DNA of 64,000 nucleotides from positions 339,798-403,797 of the forward strand of contig NZ_MVHF01000002.1 of NCBI RefSeq assembly GCF_002086485.1, written 5' to 3'. The position numbers and the translations under genes were made by a program. This DNA comes from Mycobacterium aquaticum (GTDB lineage: Bacteria; Actinomycetota; Actinomycetes; Mycobacteriales; Mycobacteriaceae). Below are positions 24,767 to 33,268 of the stretch, piece after piece. The notes beneath the pieces were generated by a model, which was not told where the DNA came from, made no database searches, and saw only the letters and a list, made by a program, of their open reading frames with translations. How positions within the stretch are numbered: the stretch's first letter is position 1; the number at the start of each line of letters is the position of its first letter.

Positions 24767-26239
24767 ATGACCACTACTCAAGATCCGGCGGACGGGACGA
24801 GTACTGCGCCCCAGCAGCTGGTCGGGCACCTTACGGTCACCAAGCTCATCCTCACCGTTCTGGCGATGTCGGCTCCGTTGGGCGCAGTCGCAGGCATTGT
24901 GCCGCTGGTGATTGCGGAAGGCAATGGCGTCGGTGCCCCGATGACCTACGCGCTGATGGGGCTTATCCTGCTGATGTTCGCAGTGGGGTTCACCACCATG
25001 GCGCGGAACTTTCCCCGGACCGGCGCCTTCTATGCTTACATCACCGGCGGCCTGGGCAAGCCGATAGGCTTGCCGGCGGCCTTTCTGGCGCAGTTGGGCT
25101 ATCTGACGTTGCTGGTCGGAACCTATGCGTTCTTCGGTGACTCGGTAAAGGTCTTGCTGGTTTCGCTTTTTGGACAGGCCTTCGCGCCATGGTGGGTGTG
25201 GGCGATCGTCCTGTGGCTGGCGGTGTCCGCACTCGGCCATTTCAATGTCGAACTATCCGGCAAAATCCTGAGCTTCCTGATGGTCATCGAAGTGCTCATC
25301 GTTCTGGTGTTCAACGTGTGCGTAGCGACAACCGGTGGGCCGCAAGGGTTTCAGTTCGAGTCGTTCACGCCCTCGGCATTCAGCTCGGGATCGGTCGGCG
25401 TGGGTATCCTGTTCGCCAGTGCGACGTTCCTCGGCTTCGAGGGAACGGCGATCTATCGGGCCGAGGTCAAGGACCCGGCGAGGACGGTGCCTCGCGCAAC
25501 TTACCTGGCGATCATCTTGATCGGCCTGTTCTACGTGTTCTCGTCATGGGCGCTGGTGACGTTCTACGGTGTGAACGGCGCGGTGGACGCCGCCAAGGCC
25601 GATTCGACCGGAATGTTCGCCGCCGGCCTACGGTTCTACGCCGGCAATGTTGTTGCCGAGATCATGACCTGCATGGTGGTCACAAGCTTGTTCGCGGCGA
25701 CGTTGGCGGCTCATAATCCGTTGGCGCGCTATACGTTTGCGCTGGCTCGCGACGGAGTTCTGCCTTCGTTCCTCGGACGGGTGGACGCCAACCACGGATC
25801 GCCGTCGACGGCGTCGGCGACAGTATCGACGATCGCCCTCCTGCTGACGCTGCCGTTTGTGTTTGTTGATGTCGACGCGGTCACGTTCTACTCATGGATG
25901 TTCGGCATCGGCACTTACGCGATCCTGGTCTTGATGGCGACAACATGTCTGGCGGTCCTGGTCTATTTCCGGCGCATTCCTCATCAGGAGCGAGCCTGGA
26001 ATACGCTCATCGCACCCGGCCTGGGGTTGGTCGGGATGATCGCGATGCTGTCGATCAGCAGCTATTACTTCCCCTTGCTGGTGGGCGGCAACTTCGCGGT
26101 GGGGCTGGGTCTGCAGCTGTTCATCCTCGCGTTGGCAGTGTTCGGGTGTGTCCTCGCTCTGGTATGGCGGCGCACCCGGCCCGAGGTCTACCGCCGCATC
26201 GGCGGTGAACCCGAGACCCCGGAGGACGCCCATGCATGA
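24767..26239 (+). CDS. APC-superfamily permease
   Basis: 490 residues, about 12 membrane helices. Motifs: LTVTKLILTVLAMSAPLGAVAGIVPLVI, FPRTGAFYAYITGGLGKPIGLPAAFLAQ and SATFLGFEGTAIYRAEVKDPARTVPRA. It resembles the permease at 6925 in architecture, including the FEGTAIYxxExKDP block. The ATG at 24767 follows AAGGAG. It is controlled by operator C and probably imports the substrate, or a nitrogenous analogue, for the nearby monooxygenase and SDRs. Confidence 0.87.
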   Translation: MTTTQDPADGTSTAPQQLVGHLTVTKLILTVLAMSAPLGAVAGIVPLVIAEGNGVGAPMTYALMGLILLMFAVGFTTMARNFPRTGAFYAYITGGLGKPIGLPAAFLAQLGYLTLLVGTYAFFGDSVKVLLVSLFGQAFAPWWVWAIVLWLAVSALGHFNVELSGKILSFLMVIEVLIVLVFNVCVATTGGPQGFQFESFTPSAFSSGSVGVGILFASATFLGFEGTAIYRAEVKDPARTVPRATYLAIILIGLFYVFSSWALVTFYGVNGAVDAAKADSTGMFAAGLRFYAGNVVAEIMTCMVVTSLFAATLAAHNPLARYTFALARDGVLPSFLGRVDANHGSPSTASATVSTIALLLTLPFVFVDVDAVTFYSWMFGIGTYAILVLMATTCLAVLVYFRRIPHQERAWNTLIAPGLGLVGMIAMLSISSYYFPLLVGGNFAVGLGLQLFILALAVFGCVLALVWRRTRPEVYRRIGGEPETPEDAHA

Positions 26240-26285
26240 GACGTCGAACAGCCGGGCTAGTGAGTGCATCGAGAATGTGCCTGTG

Positions 26286-26885
26286 TCAGGTGGTTTTCGG
26301 CGATTGTTTCTGCGTGGCGCGGCGTCGCGGCGCCTTGGCCTTCTCCTGGCTGAGCACAAGACGGATGAACGGTTCGGCATCCTCTGCGGATTGCAGGGAA
26401 CCGCCCATGATGAGCTGAACGCCTACCCCTTCCCAGGCCGCTTCGAGACGCTGCGCGGTTTCGGTGCTGTACAGCCGTGCCAACTCGGCGCGGGTCGACA
26501 CCGACCAGTTCTCTACCAGGCGGTGATACGCGGGATCCCGCACCGAATGGGCGTAGATCTCGAACAGCAGAATTCTGTCGCGCTTGTCGCCGTACATGAC
26601 GTCTATCAGGTTGAGCACAGCGGCCACCAGTGTGTCTTCGTCGACGGCCGCTTGAAATGGCGGCATGAACCGGTCGGTCTGACTCTGCACCCACGCCGCA
26701 AACGCCTCGAACATCAGCTCATCGATGTTCTCGTAGTGATAGCTCGCAGAGCCGAGCGCTACCGACGCCACCGAGGCCACCCGGCGGTGAGTGACCCCTT
26801 TGACGCCGTACTCACTTGCCACGGTGAGAGCCGCTTGACGCAACGCCGCTCTCGTGGGTTCCGATCGCTGACCGGCTCGAGGCAC
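26286..26885 (-). CDS. TetR-family transcriptional repressor
   Basis: 199 residues from the GTG at 26885, which follows the strong purine run GGAGGGGAGGGAC. The helix-turn-helix reads LTVASEYGVKGVTHRRVASVASVALGSASYHYENIDELM, the TetR signature. An upstream ATG at 26933 is open, but it would place a likely operator inside the reading frame, so the shorter form is preferred. The C-terminal domain is all-helical with unknown ligand. It is convergent with the permease and is the probable repressor of sites A-D. Confidence 0.85.
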   Translation of the reverse strand: MPRAGQRSEPTRAALRQAALTVASEYGVKGVTHRRVASVASVALGSASYHYENIDELMFEAFAAWVQSQTDRFMPPFQAAVDEDTLVAAVLNLIDVMYGDKRDRILLFEIYAHSVRDPAYHRLVENWSVSTRAELARLYSTETAQRLEAAWEGVGVQLIMGGSLQSAEDAEPFIRLVLSQEKAKAPRRRATQKQSPKTT

Positions 26886-26910
26886 GTCCCTCCCCTCCCC
26901 GCCACGCGAT

Positions 26911-26926
26911 TTCAACAGCTGTTCAG
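26911..26926. promoter_or_regulatory. TetR operator site D (autoregulation)
   Basis: TTCAACAGCTGTTCAG matches TTGAAC-N4-GTTCAA at 10 of 12 positions. It lies 26 bases upstream of the preferred GTG start of the TetR gene, the expected place for autorepression. Confidence 0.45.
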
Positions 26927-27033
26927 ACAACACGGTACCAGTCCGAGATCAGCGGTCTTGACGTCGGCCGGGAGCTGATGTGTTGCATCAGAGACCATCT
27001 CGTCATGTCCCAGCCGGTAGGAACGACCAGATC

Positions 27034-27744
27034 ATGGCCACCTCGGTCGATGACATCGATGAACTCGCCCCGGTGCGCGTCCAGCGCTTCGCGAAAGGCT
27101 TCGAGGGCGTGCTGACGCGATACCTCGACGGCGAGATCGTGGTCGTCGGACACGGAACATCGTGTGCTCTGACGCTCAATGCCCGTGTCGCGTCGGTGTC
27201 GGCGACGGCGGCGATGATCCGGCACGGGTCTGGCCTGATTTTCGTTGCCATGCAACAGAGCCGGCTCGCCGAGCTGAGGATCCCGCCGATGCCCACGGAT
27301 GTGGCATCGCGATGTTCAGGCTGTCATGTCGCGATAGATGCTTCCGATGGGATAGGGACGGGCATCTCCGCACGTGATCGCGGTGAGACACTGCGACGGC
27401 TCGCGAACGGCGAGAGTGTGCCGGAGGACTTCCGGCGACCCGGGCATGTCATTCCCGTCGCAGGTGATCTGGTGGTCGGCGGTGCTGCGGCCACTCCGCA
27501 GATTGTGCTCATGTTGGCTTCGTTGGCCGAAGGTGCATCGGGTGTCGGCGCTTTCACGACCCTGATGTCGGTCGAGCATCCTTGCGAGGTGGCGACCCCT
27601 TCGGAGGGGGCAGATATCGCTTCTCGCCTCGGGTATCACTATGTCGACGGCCATGTGGTGAGAAAAGCGTTCTACGGCTACAGCTGGCCGAGTAGACCGG
27701 CCTGCGGTTTGTCGAGTCGAACGCGTGGCCCGATTGTCGGCTGA
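27034..27744 (+). CDS. Degenerate RibB-like (3,4-dihydroxy-2-butanone-4-phosphate synthase fold) protein
   Basis: 236 residues. RibB-like stretches are HGSGLIFVAMQQSRLAELRIPPM, AIDASDGIGTGISARDRGETLRRLANG and FRRPGHVIPV. The catalytic acidic loop DREnEGD is replaced by DGEIVVVGHGTSC, and the GHTEA histidine motif by GGAAATPQ, so normal riboflavin-precursor synthesis is unlikely. It may be a pseudoenzyme or have a new activity. The ATG at 27034 has only a weak AGGA upstream. It stands alone after the TetR gene, close to a flavin-dependent oxygenase system. Confidence 0.7.
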   Translation: MATSVDDIDELAPVRVQRFAKGFEGVLTRYLDGEIVVVGHGTSCALTLNARVASVSATAAMIRHGSGLIFVAMQQSRLAELRIPPMPTDVASRCSGCHVAIDASDGIGTGISARDRGETLRRLANGESVPEDFRRPGHVIPVAGDLVVGGAAATPQIVLMLASLAEGASGVGAFTTLMSVEHPCEVATPSEGADIASRLGYHYVDGHVVRKAFYGYSWPSRPACGLSSRTRGPIVG

Positions 27745-27768
27745 CTGTTTTCGGGTTGTCGCACAGCC

Positions 27769-30700
27769 TCACACCCGTTGCGGTGCCGCAGCGTTGAGCG
27801 CCTGGTCGAGGAAATCGGCGGGTACCTCAGGCCATGCCGGATTCCATTGACCTGCCTGCTGATCGGAACGCAGCGCCGCCAGGGTGGCCACCACGTGAGG
27901 GCCGCCGTCGACCAGGTAACGCAGCATCCGTAGCTGCGCGCATTGTGCTGCCACCGTTACGACCATCGCCTTGGCATCGGCGGTCCGCCCGTCGGCCGCA
28001 AGGCAGGCACCCAGCAGGCGCCGGGCCCGCAGCATCGCCTGCGGCCGGTTCAGCGGAGCCAGCCTGTCCACCCATTCGCGGGCCCAGCGACAGGCGAGTT
28101 CCCGCTGTGCCGGATCGGCGCCGGCGATGAGCGTGCGGATCGCCGAGGCCTCTTCGAACTGCACGGCGATCTCATCCATCGCATCGACGGGTTCGCGACG
28201 AGCGTCGTAGGACGTCACGGGCATGGGGCCGAACTCCGGATGCGGGGGCAGCCCGAGCCGGATGCGCTCATGTTCGGCCAGCGCACGAAGCCGGTTGAGG
28301 GACAGTGCCCGTGCGACGCGGGTGGCCTCGTCGAGTCGTTGGGCGGCCGCGAGCCGGTCGCCCTGAAGGGCCTTGATCCGCGCGTTGATCACGTAGCGGG
28401 AAATCTTGAAGTCGACCGAACCACCTTCCGGTCCCAACTTGTAGCTTTCGTCGAGCAGGCGCGTCGCCTCATCGAGATCGCCTCGCTCATAGAGCAATTC
28501 GCCGAGCAGCGAACTGGCCAGCCGGGCGGTGTAGGAATGGATGCCGCCCGATCGCTTGGCGATTCGCAGCGCTCCGCGGAAGAACGCTTCGGCTGCGGTG
28601 TTGTCGAGCATCAGGTGATGTGCCATTCCGGTGAAGCACAGGCCGTTGACGATGGTGAACGCGTCGCCGCTGCGCGCGTAGAACGGCGCCGCCCAGTCCT
28701 GGATCCGATTGACCTCGTCGAGGTCGTAACGGTACGCGGCGGCGAAGGTCGCCACGTTGGCTGCCGACGCGACGCTGAACGGGCGCAGGCGATCCCGGCG
28801 TCGAATCGCCGCCGCGATGTGCTCGTCGATCCCGGCGAGCCGGTCGGCGCGCAGATCCACCACACCGCGCACAACACCGGCATCGGCTTGCACGTCGGCG
28901 ATCTCCTCGGCGGACAGCCCGGAGTCCTGCAGCGTCGTATCCACCAGTGCGAGAGCCTGTTCGGCCGTCGGGATCCGGTGTAGCACGATGTTGGCCCAGG
29001 CCAAGGCAAGCTGCAGGCGGGGGTGCGACTGCACGGCTGCAGCGGGCAGCTTGCCCGCCAGCCCGATCAGAGTGGCCATCTGGCAGTTGGCGACGAAAGA
29101 GAGGCCGTCCTGCTCGACGAGGGTTACGGCGCGCTGCTCATCACCGGCGGCCAGCGCATGGTCGACCGCCTCGCTGATCAGCAGATGCTCGGCGAACCAT
29201 TCCGAGGCTGCCCGGTGCAGCCGGATCACCCGTTGCGGGTCGCGACTGAGCCGGTGCTGCAGAAAGTCCAGGAACAATTGGTGGTAGCGGAACCACTGGT
29301 CGTCGATCCGGCGGAGGAACAGGTCGCGTTCCTCGATCTGCTCGAGTATCGCGAGCCCGTCGGGTACCCCGGTCAGTGCGGATGCCAGGTCCCCGCAGAT
29401 CCGTTCGGTGATCGAGGTGGCCAGCAGGAAGTCGAGGATGGACGGTTCCAGGGTGTCGAGCACGTTCTCGGCGAGGAACTCGCTGATCATGTGATGCCGA
29501 CCGGTCATCGTGCCGATGAGTTCGACCGGGTCGTCGCGGTCGCGCAGTGACAGCGAGGCCAGCTGCAGGGCCGCCACCCAGCCGTCGGTCTTGGCGGTGA
29601 GCTCTTCGACATCGACCGGGTCGAGGTCGAGGCCCCCGAGGTCCACCAGCAGATTCTCGGATTCGGAAACATCGAAACGCAGTGCGGTGGCGTCGATTTC
29701 GACGAGTTCGTCCTGCATTCTCATCCGGCTCATCGGCACCCCGCTCTGGCTGCGGCTGGTGATCACGATGGTCATGCCGGACGCGACGTTGTCGATGAGG
29801 TAGCGCAGCGCCCCGATGGTCGCGGGGTCGGTGACCCGCTGCCAGTCGTCGATCACCAGGGTCATGCGGGTGTCGCTTTGGTGGATCTCGTTGATCAGTG
29901 ATGTCAGCACGTAGCGTTCGGCCTCGTCTCCATGTTCCTCGAGTACCTCACCGAGATCGGCTGCCAGCTCCGGCGTTACCGCGCGGATTGCCTCGATGAG
30001 ATGGGACAGGAACCAGACCACGTTGTTGTCGTCGTGGTCGACGGTCAGCCACGCCACGGCGGCCCCTTCGGACTTCAGCAGCTGGGCCCATTGAGCGGCC
30101 AATGTGCTCTTCCCGAAGCCCGTCGGCCCGTGGATCACCGTGAGCTTCTTGTCCCGTTGGGCGCGCAGCACCTCGATCAGGCGGCCCCGTTCGACGAGCG
30201 TCTTTGTGGACATGGGCAGCCTGAACCGGGTGGCCGGGGCGGGCGGTGTCAGTGTGCGTACCCGCTGCCCGCTGAACGGTGTGCGCGGAGACGCCGACGG
30301 CTCGAACCGATTGGTCGGTGCCGCGACGGGGACGGCCATGTCGTCGACCGGCAGACCGTGGCGGCGTTGCAGCTCACGCAGCTGTTCGCCGAATGCCGCC
30401 GCAGTCGCCGGGCGGTCTTTGGTGTTACGCGACATCGCGCGTTCGATGGTCGTGCACATGTCGGCGGGCAACTCCGAATCCCGCAGGTTCGGCATCGGTT
30501 GCCTGGTGATCCGGAGGAACTGCGCCACCATCTGCTCGCCTTCGCGACGCTCGAACACCGCGTGACCGGTCGCCGCACTGAACAAGGTGGACGCAAGGCT
30601 GTAGACGTCGGAGGTGACGTCGGGTGGCTGCCCGAGCAACACTTCGGGCGCCGTGTAGGCGGGCGATCCGGTGACGGCACCGTCGGCGGTCTCGAATCCA

Positions 30701-31224
30701 CCGATGATGCGCGCGATGCCGAAATCGGTCAGCTGCGGCTCGCCGTACTCGGTGAGCAGGATGTTCGCCGGCTTGACGTCACGATGCAGGGTGCTGCGCC
30801 GGTGCGCGGTCTCCAATGCGCCGGCCAGCTTCACCCCGATGCGCAGGGCTTCCTGCCAGCCGATCGGTCCGGTGTCGTTGATCTTGGCGTTCAGTGACCC
30901 GTGCGGGTGGTACTGCATCACGATGTAGGGCCTGCCGCTGGCGGTGGTGCCGACCTGGAAGATGTTGACGATGTTCGGATGACCGGACAGCTTGCCCATC
31001 GCGATCTGCTCGCGCATGAACCGTTCGAGATTGTCCGGTTCCAGATCGGTGGTCAGGACCTTCACTGCGACAGTGCGGCCGAGGGCGCGCTGTGTGCAGC
31101 GGTACACCATGCCGAACCCGCCACGGCCGATTTCCTCGGGATCCTCGTAACCGGCCGCCGACAGCTCCGCCGGAATCCCGGCGGGCAGATCCCGCTGCGT
31201 CGGCAGCGGGTCGTTACGGCCCAT
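27769..31224 (-). CDS. pknK: Ser/Thr protein kinase PknK with MalT-like regulatory region
   Basis: 1151 residues, close to M. tuberculosis PknK (about 1110). The N-terminal kinase has EEIGRGGFGMVYRC, the VAVKVL lysine, HRDVKPANILLTE and LTDFGIARI with SPAYTAPEVL. From about residue 360 there is a MalT-like NTPase: Walker A GPTGFGKSTLAAQW and Walker B-like TLVIDDWQRV, then a long helical TPR-like region. No LuxR-type helix-turn-helix is evident at the C-terminus. PknK is known as a cytosolic kinase that slows growth and affects transcriptional regulators. The ATG at 31224 matches the usual start. Confidence 0.92.
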   Translation of the reverse strand: MGRNDPLPTQRDLPAGIPAELSAAGYEDPEEIGRGGFGMVYRCTQRALGRTVAVKVLTTDLEPDNLERFMREQIAMGKLSGHPNIVNIFQVGTTASGRPYIVMQYHPHGSLNAKINDTGPIGWQEALRIGVKLAGALETAHRRSTLHRDVKPANILLTEYGEPQLTDFGIARIIGGFETADGAVTGSPAYTAPEVLLGQPPDVTSDVYSLASTLFSAATGHAVFERREGEQMVAQFLRITRQPMPNLRDSELPADMCTTIERAMSRNTKDRPATAAAFGEQLRELQRRHGLPVDDMAVPVAAPTNRFEPSASPRTPFSGQRVRTLTPPAPATRFRLPMSTKTLVERGRLIEVLRAQRDKKLTVIHGPTGFGKSTLAAQWAQLLKSEGAAVAWLTVDHDDNNVVWFLSHLIEAIRAVTPELAADLGEVLEEHGDEAERYVLTSLINEIHQSDTRMTLVIDDWQRVTDPATIGALRYLIDNVASGMTIVITSRSQSGVPMSRMRMQDELVEIDATALRFDVSESENLLVDLGGLDLDPVDVEELTAKTDGWVAALQLASLSLRDRDDPVELIGTMTGRHHMISEFLAENVLDTLEPSILDFLLATSITERICGDLASALTGVPDGLAILEQIEERDLFLRRIDDQWFRYHQLFLDFLQHRLSRDPQRVIRLHRAASEWFAEHLLISEAVDHALAAGDEQRAVTLVEQDGLSFVANCQMATLIGLAGKLPAAAVQSHPRLQLALAWANIVLHRIPTAEQALALVDTTLQDSGLSAEEIADVQADAGVVRGVVDLRADRLAGIDEHIAAAIRRRDRLRPFSVASAANVATFAAAYRYDLDEVNRIQDWAAPFYARSGDAFTIVNGLCFTGMAHHLMLDNTAAEAFFRGALRIAKRSGGIHSYTARLASSLLGELLYERGDLDEATRLLDESYKLGPEGGSVDFKISRYVINARIKALQGDRLAAAQRLDEATRVARALSLNRLRALAEHERIRLGLPPHPEFGPMPVTSYDARREPVDAMDEIAVQFEEASAIRTLIAGADPAQRELACRWAREWVDRLAPLNRPQAMLRARRLLGACLAADGRTADAKAMVVTVAAQCAQLRMLRYLVDGGPHVVATLAALRSDQQAGQWNPAWPEVPADFLDQALNAAAPQRV

Positions 31225-31324
31225 CGTTCGCCTCGAAACTCTCATGGCGTCGCGGCAGCATCTCAGCCGCCTTAGAGAGGATATCTCTGGCTTTGCCGGG
31301 GGGCGCGGACTCGGGAGAGATCGG

Positions 31325-31990
31325 TTATGCGGGCTGGCGGGTCAGGTGCTCGGGCCCGCTGACATAGACGATGGCGGGATGACCGGGCGAGGTCGCGGCG
31401 TCGGCGACGGCTGCGGCGAAGTCGACTGCTGAGTCGGCGAGCACCTCGCCGGACACCACGGTGAAGTTGATTCCGTGCCGGTCGAATTCCTTGCGCATCG
31501 CGTAGAGGGTGGTCTCGCCGGCGCGCTTGCCTGCGGCGATGGATGCGTAGCCTTTCGGCACTGCCTTATAGGGGTAGAAGTGCGCCTGGTGGCTGGTGAC
31601 GAAGACGATCCGGCCGCCGGCGGGGATCAGGGGCAGGGCGAGCTGCGCGAGACGGCGCTGGGCGTCGCGGTTGAGGTGCATGGCAGGGCCGGGCTCGGTG
31701 CAGTACTGCCGTCCACCCGATGCGTTGAGCACCAGCATGTCGAGCCGGCCGAAGCGGGTCCCGATGTCGTCGATCATCGCGGCGACGGCCGTTTCGTCGC
31801 AGATATCGGCCGCGGTGGTCGAGGCGTGCCCTCCCGCGCAGCGAATGGCGTCCGCGACGTAGTCGGCGCGTTCGGTGTTCGACCGGTATCCGACCACCAC
31901 GTGGATGTCAGGGTCAGCGAGTTGGAGAGCGATTTCGGCGCCGATGCCTCGCGATGCACCGGTCACCAGAGCGACCCGTTGGCTGTGCAT
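31325..31990 (-). CDS. SDR-family oxidoreductase with shifted Tyr/Lys spacing
   Basis: 221 residues: [20 protein letters not shown] loop and LVLNASGG. After VTSHQAHFYPYK comes YASIAAGKRAGE, in which the lysine is 7 rather than 4 residues after the tyrosine. A similar Y-N6-K form occurs in one SDR subgroup, so it may still be active. The usual C-terminal VDGG is absent. The ATG at 31990 follows GGGAAAGGAA. It lies 100 bases upstream of pknK on the same strand. Confidence 0.8.
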   Translation of the reverse strand: MHSQRVALVTGASRGIGAEIALQLADPDIHVVVGYRSNTERADYVADAIRCAGGHASTTAADICDETAVAAMIDDIGTRFGRLDMLVLNASGGRQYCTEPGPAMHLNRDAQRRLAQLALPLIPAGGRIVFVTSHQAHFYPYKAVPKGYASIAAGKRAGETTLYAMRKEFDRHGINFTVVSGEVLADSAVDFAAAVADAATSPGHPAIVYVSGPEHLTRQPA

Positions 31991-32102
31991 ATGCGGTTCC
32001 TTTCCCTGGAAGCGGTGACAAAGCACAAATGCGCTCCGCCGCCATGACAACCGGATGGGTCAACGCTACACCGAAATTAAGAAAAGTAAGAGACTCGTAA
32101 GG

Positions 32103-33086
32103 TCACGGTAAGGTTGAGATGCGGGTCACATTCGGGTGTGCCCGCAGCCAGTCGAGCACCTGCTGGCCGTGGGTGTTCGGCGGGAAGATCGGGTAGAAGA
32201 CGTGCTCGATCGCGCCATCGGTGACCACCAGGGTCAGCCGCGAGTAGAGCCGCGGATGGCCAGGCGCGGCGAACGTCGGCAGGCCCAAGGTGTCGCCCAG
32301 GGAGAACTCTGGGTCCGACAGCATCTGGAACGGCAGATGTAGCCGCTCGACCACCTCGGCCTGATACTGCGGCGACTGGCTCGACATGCCGTAGATCTCC
32401 GCCGCGCCGGCGTCGCGAAGCTCCTGATGGTGGTCGCGGAAGCTGCACGCTTCGGTTGAACATCCCCGGGCCCCGGGAATCGAGTCCCAGCCTTCGGGCA
32501 GATCCATGCCCGGCCGACCGGTGAGCGGATACAGGTAGATGATCGTGCGCCCATGGGGGAGGGCGGATAGATCGATACTGCCGCCGTCGCTCGTGTGCAG
32601 CGTCAGTGACGGCATGGGCTGCCCCAGCAGGTGGGCGGCGCGCCCATCGTCGGTCGGCACAGGCAGGCCAGTGGGCAGGGTGGTGAAGTCGATGGGCATG
32701 GTGGAGACCTCCGATCCGGGCGGATGGTGATGGGGCCGGGTGGCGCCCCGATGCAGCTTTTCGGCCAGCACCGCCCGGCGATGCGTCAATTCGGCTATGA
32801 CACGGTCGATTTCGGCGATACCGTCGCGGTAGGCCGCCAACGATGCGGGGCACTCGTCGCTGTGGATGTGCCCGGCGTCGAGGCATTCGATAAATGGACC
32901 CGCTTTGGCAGGTGGGATGCCGATCTGCGCAAGCTCACGAATCTCGGCCACCGCGCGCAGGTCGTTCTCGTCGTACTCGCGGTAGCCGTTGGGCCTGCGC
33001 TGTGGGCTCAGCAGTCCCAGCTGCTCGTAGTAGCGCACCGCCTTCACCGAAACCTTGGCCTGCCTGGCCAGCTCGCCGATCTTCAT
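32103..33086 (-). CDS. MerR-type regulator fused to a peroxiredoxin domain
   Basis: 327 residues in one frame. Residues 1-125 are a MerR protein: MKIGELARQAKVSVKAVRYYEQLGLLSP, with C68, H73, H75 and C79 as possible sensor ligands and a helical dimer region. From M130 on it is a thioredoxin-fold AhpC/TSA-type domain with the pair C209/C214 in GCSTEAC, the PrxQ/Bcp spacing of peroxidatic and resolving cysteines. The ATG at 33086 follows AGGAGGTGACG. A second GGAGGT before the internal ATG at 32699 could yield the peroxiredoxin alone. It is divergent from the amidase gene. Confidence 0.88.
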   Translation of the reverse strand: MKIGELARQAKVSVKAVRYYEQLGLLSPQRRPNGYREYDENDLRAVAEIRELAQIGIPPAKAGPFIECLDAGHIHSDECPASLAAYRDGIAEIDRVIAELTHRRAVLAEKLHRGATRPHHHPPGSEVSTMPIDFTTLPTGLPVPTDDGRAAHLLGQPMPSLTLHTSDGGSIDLSALPHGRTIIYLYPLTGRPGMDLPEGWDSIPGARGCSTEACSFRDHHQELRDAGAAEIYGMSSQSPQYQAEVVERLHLPFQMLSDPEFSLGDTLGLPTFAAPGHPRLYSRLTLVVTDGAIEHVFYPIFPPNTHGQQVLDWLRAHPNVTRISTLP

Positions 33087-33256
33087 CGTCACCTCCTGGC
33101 AACGACGGTAAACCCTGCCCCTGGGGTCAAGGTCAAGTTCGTGATGCCCTACGTAGCTTGTTCGGCCTTGCGCTGACAGCACATTCACAAGTCCGTGTGA
33201 CGGTTTTGATACGCCACCATTCGGCCCTGTCGGTGTCGGGACGATCGCTGCCGTCG

Positions 33257-33262
33257 TACTGT
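33257..33262 (+). promoter_or_regulatory. -10 element of a probable leaderless promoter for the amidase gene
   Basis: TACTGT (TANNNT) ends 6 bases before the GTG at 33269, so transcription probably begins at the start codon. No Shine-Dalgarno is present. Confidence 0.45.
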
Positions 33263-33268
33263 GCAACA

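Noticed and set aside
26975..26991. Inverted repeat CTGATG-N5-CATCAG and possible FMN riboswitch before the RibB-like gene
   Set aside because: Only a 6-bp repeat is present; none of the conserved FMN riboswitch segments was found.
32894..33268. Longer start for the peptidoglycan amidase
   Set aside because: The extension is antisense to the MerR domain and lacks any known domain; the Tat-type signal follows the GTG at 33269.
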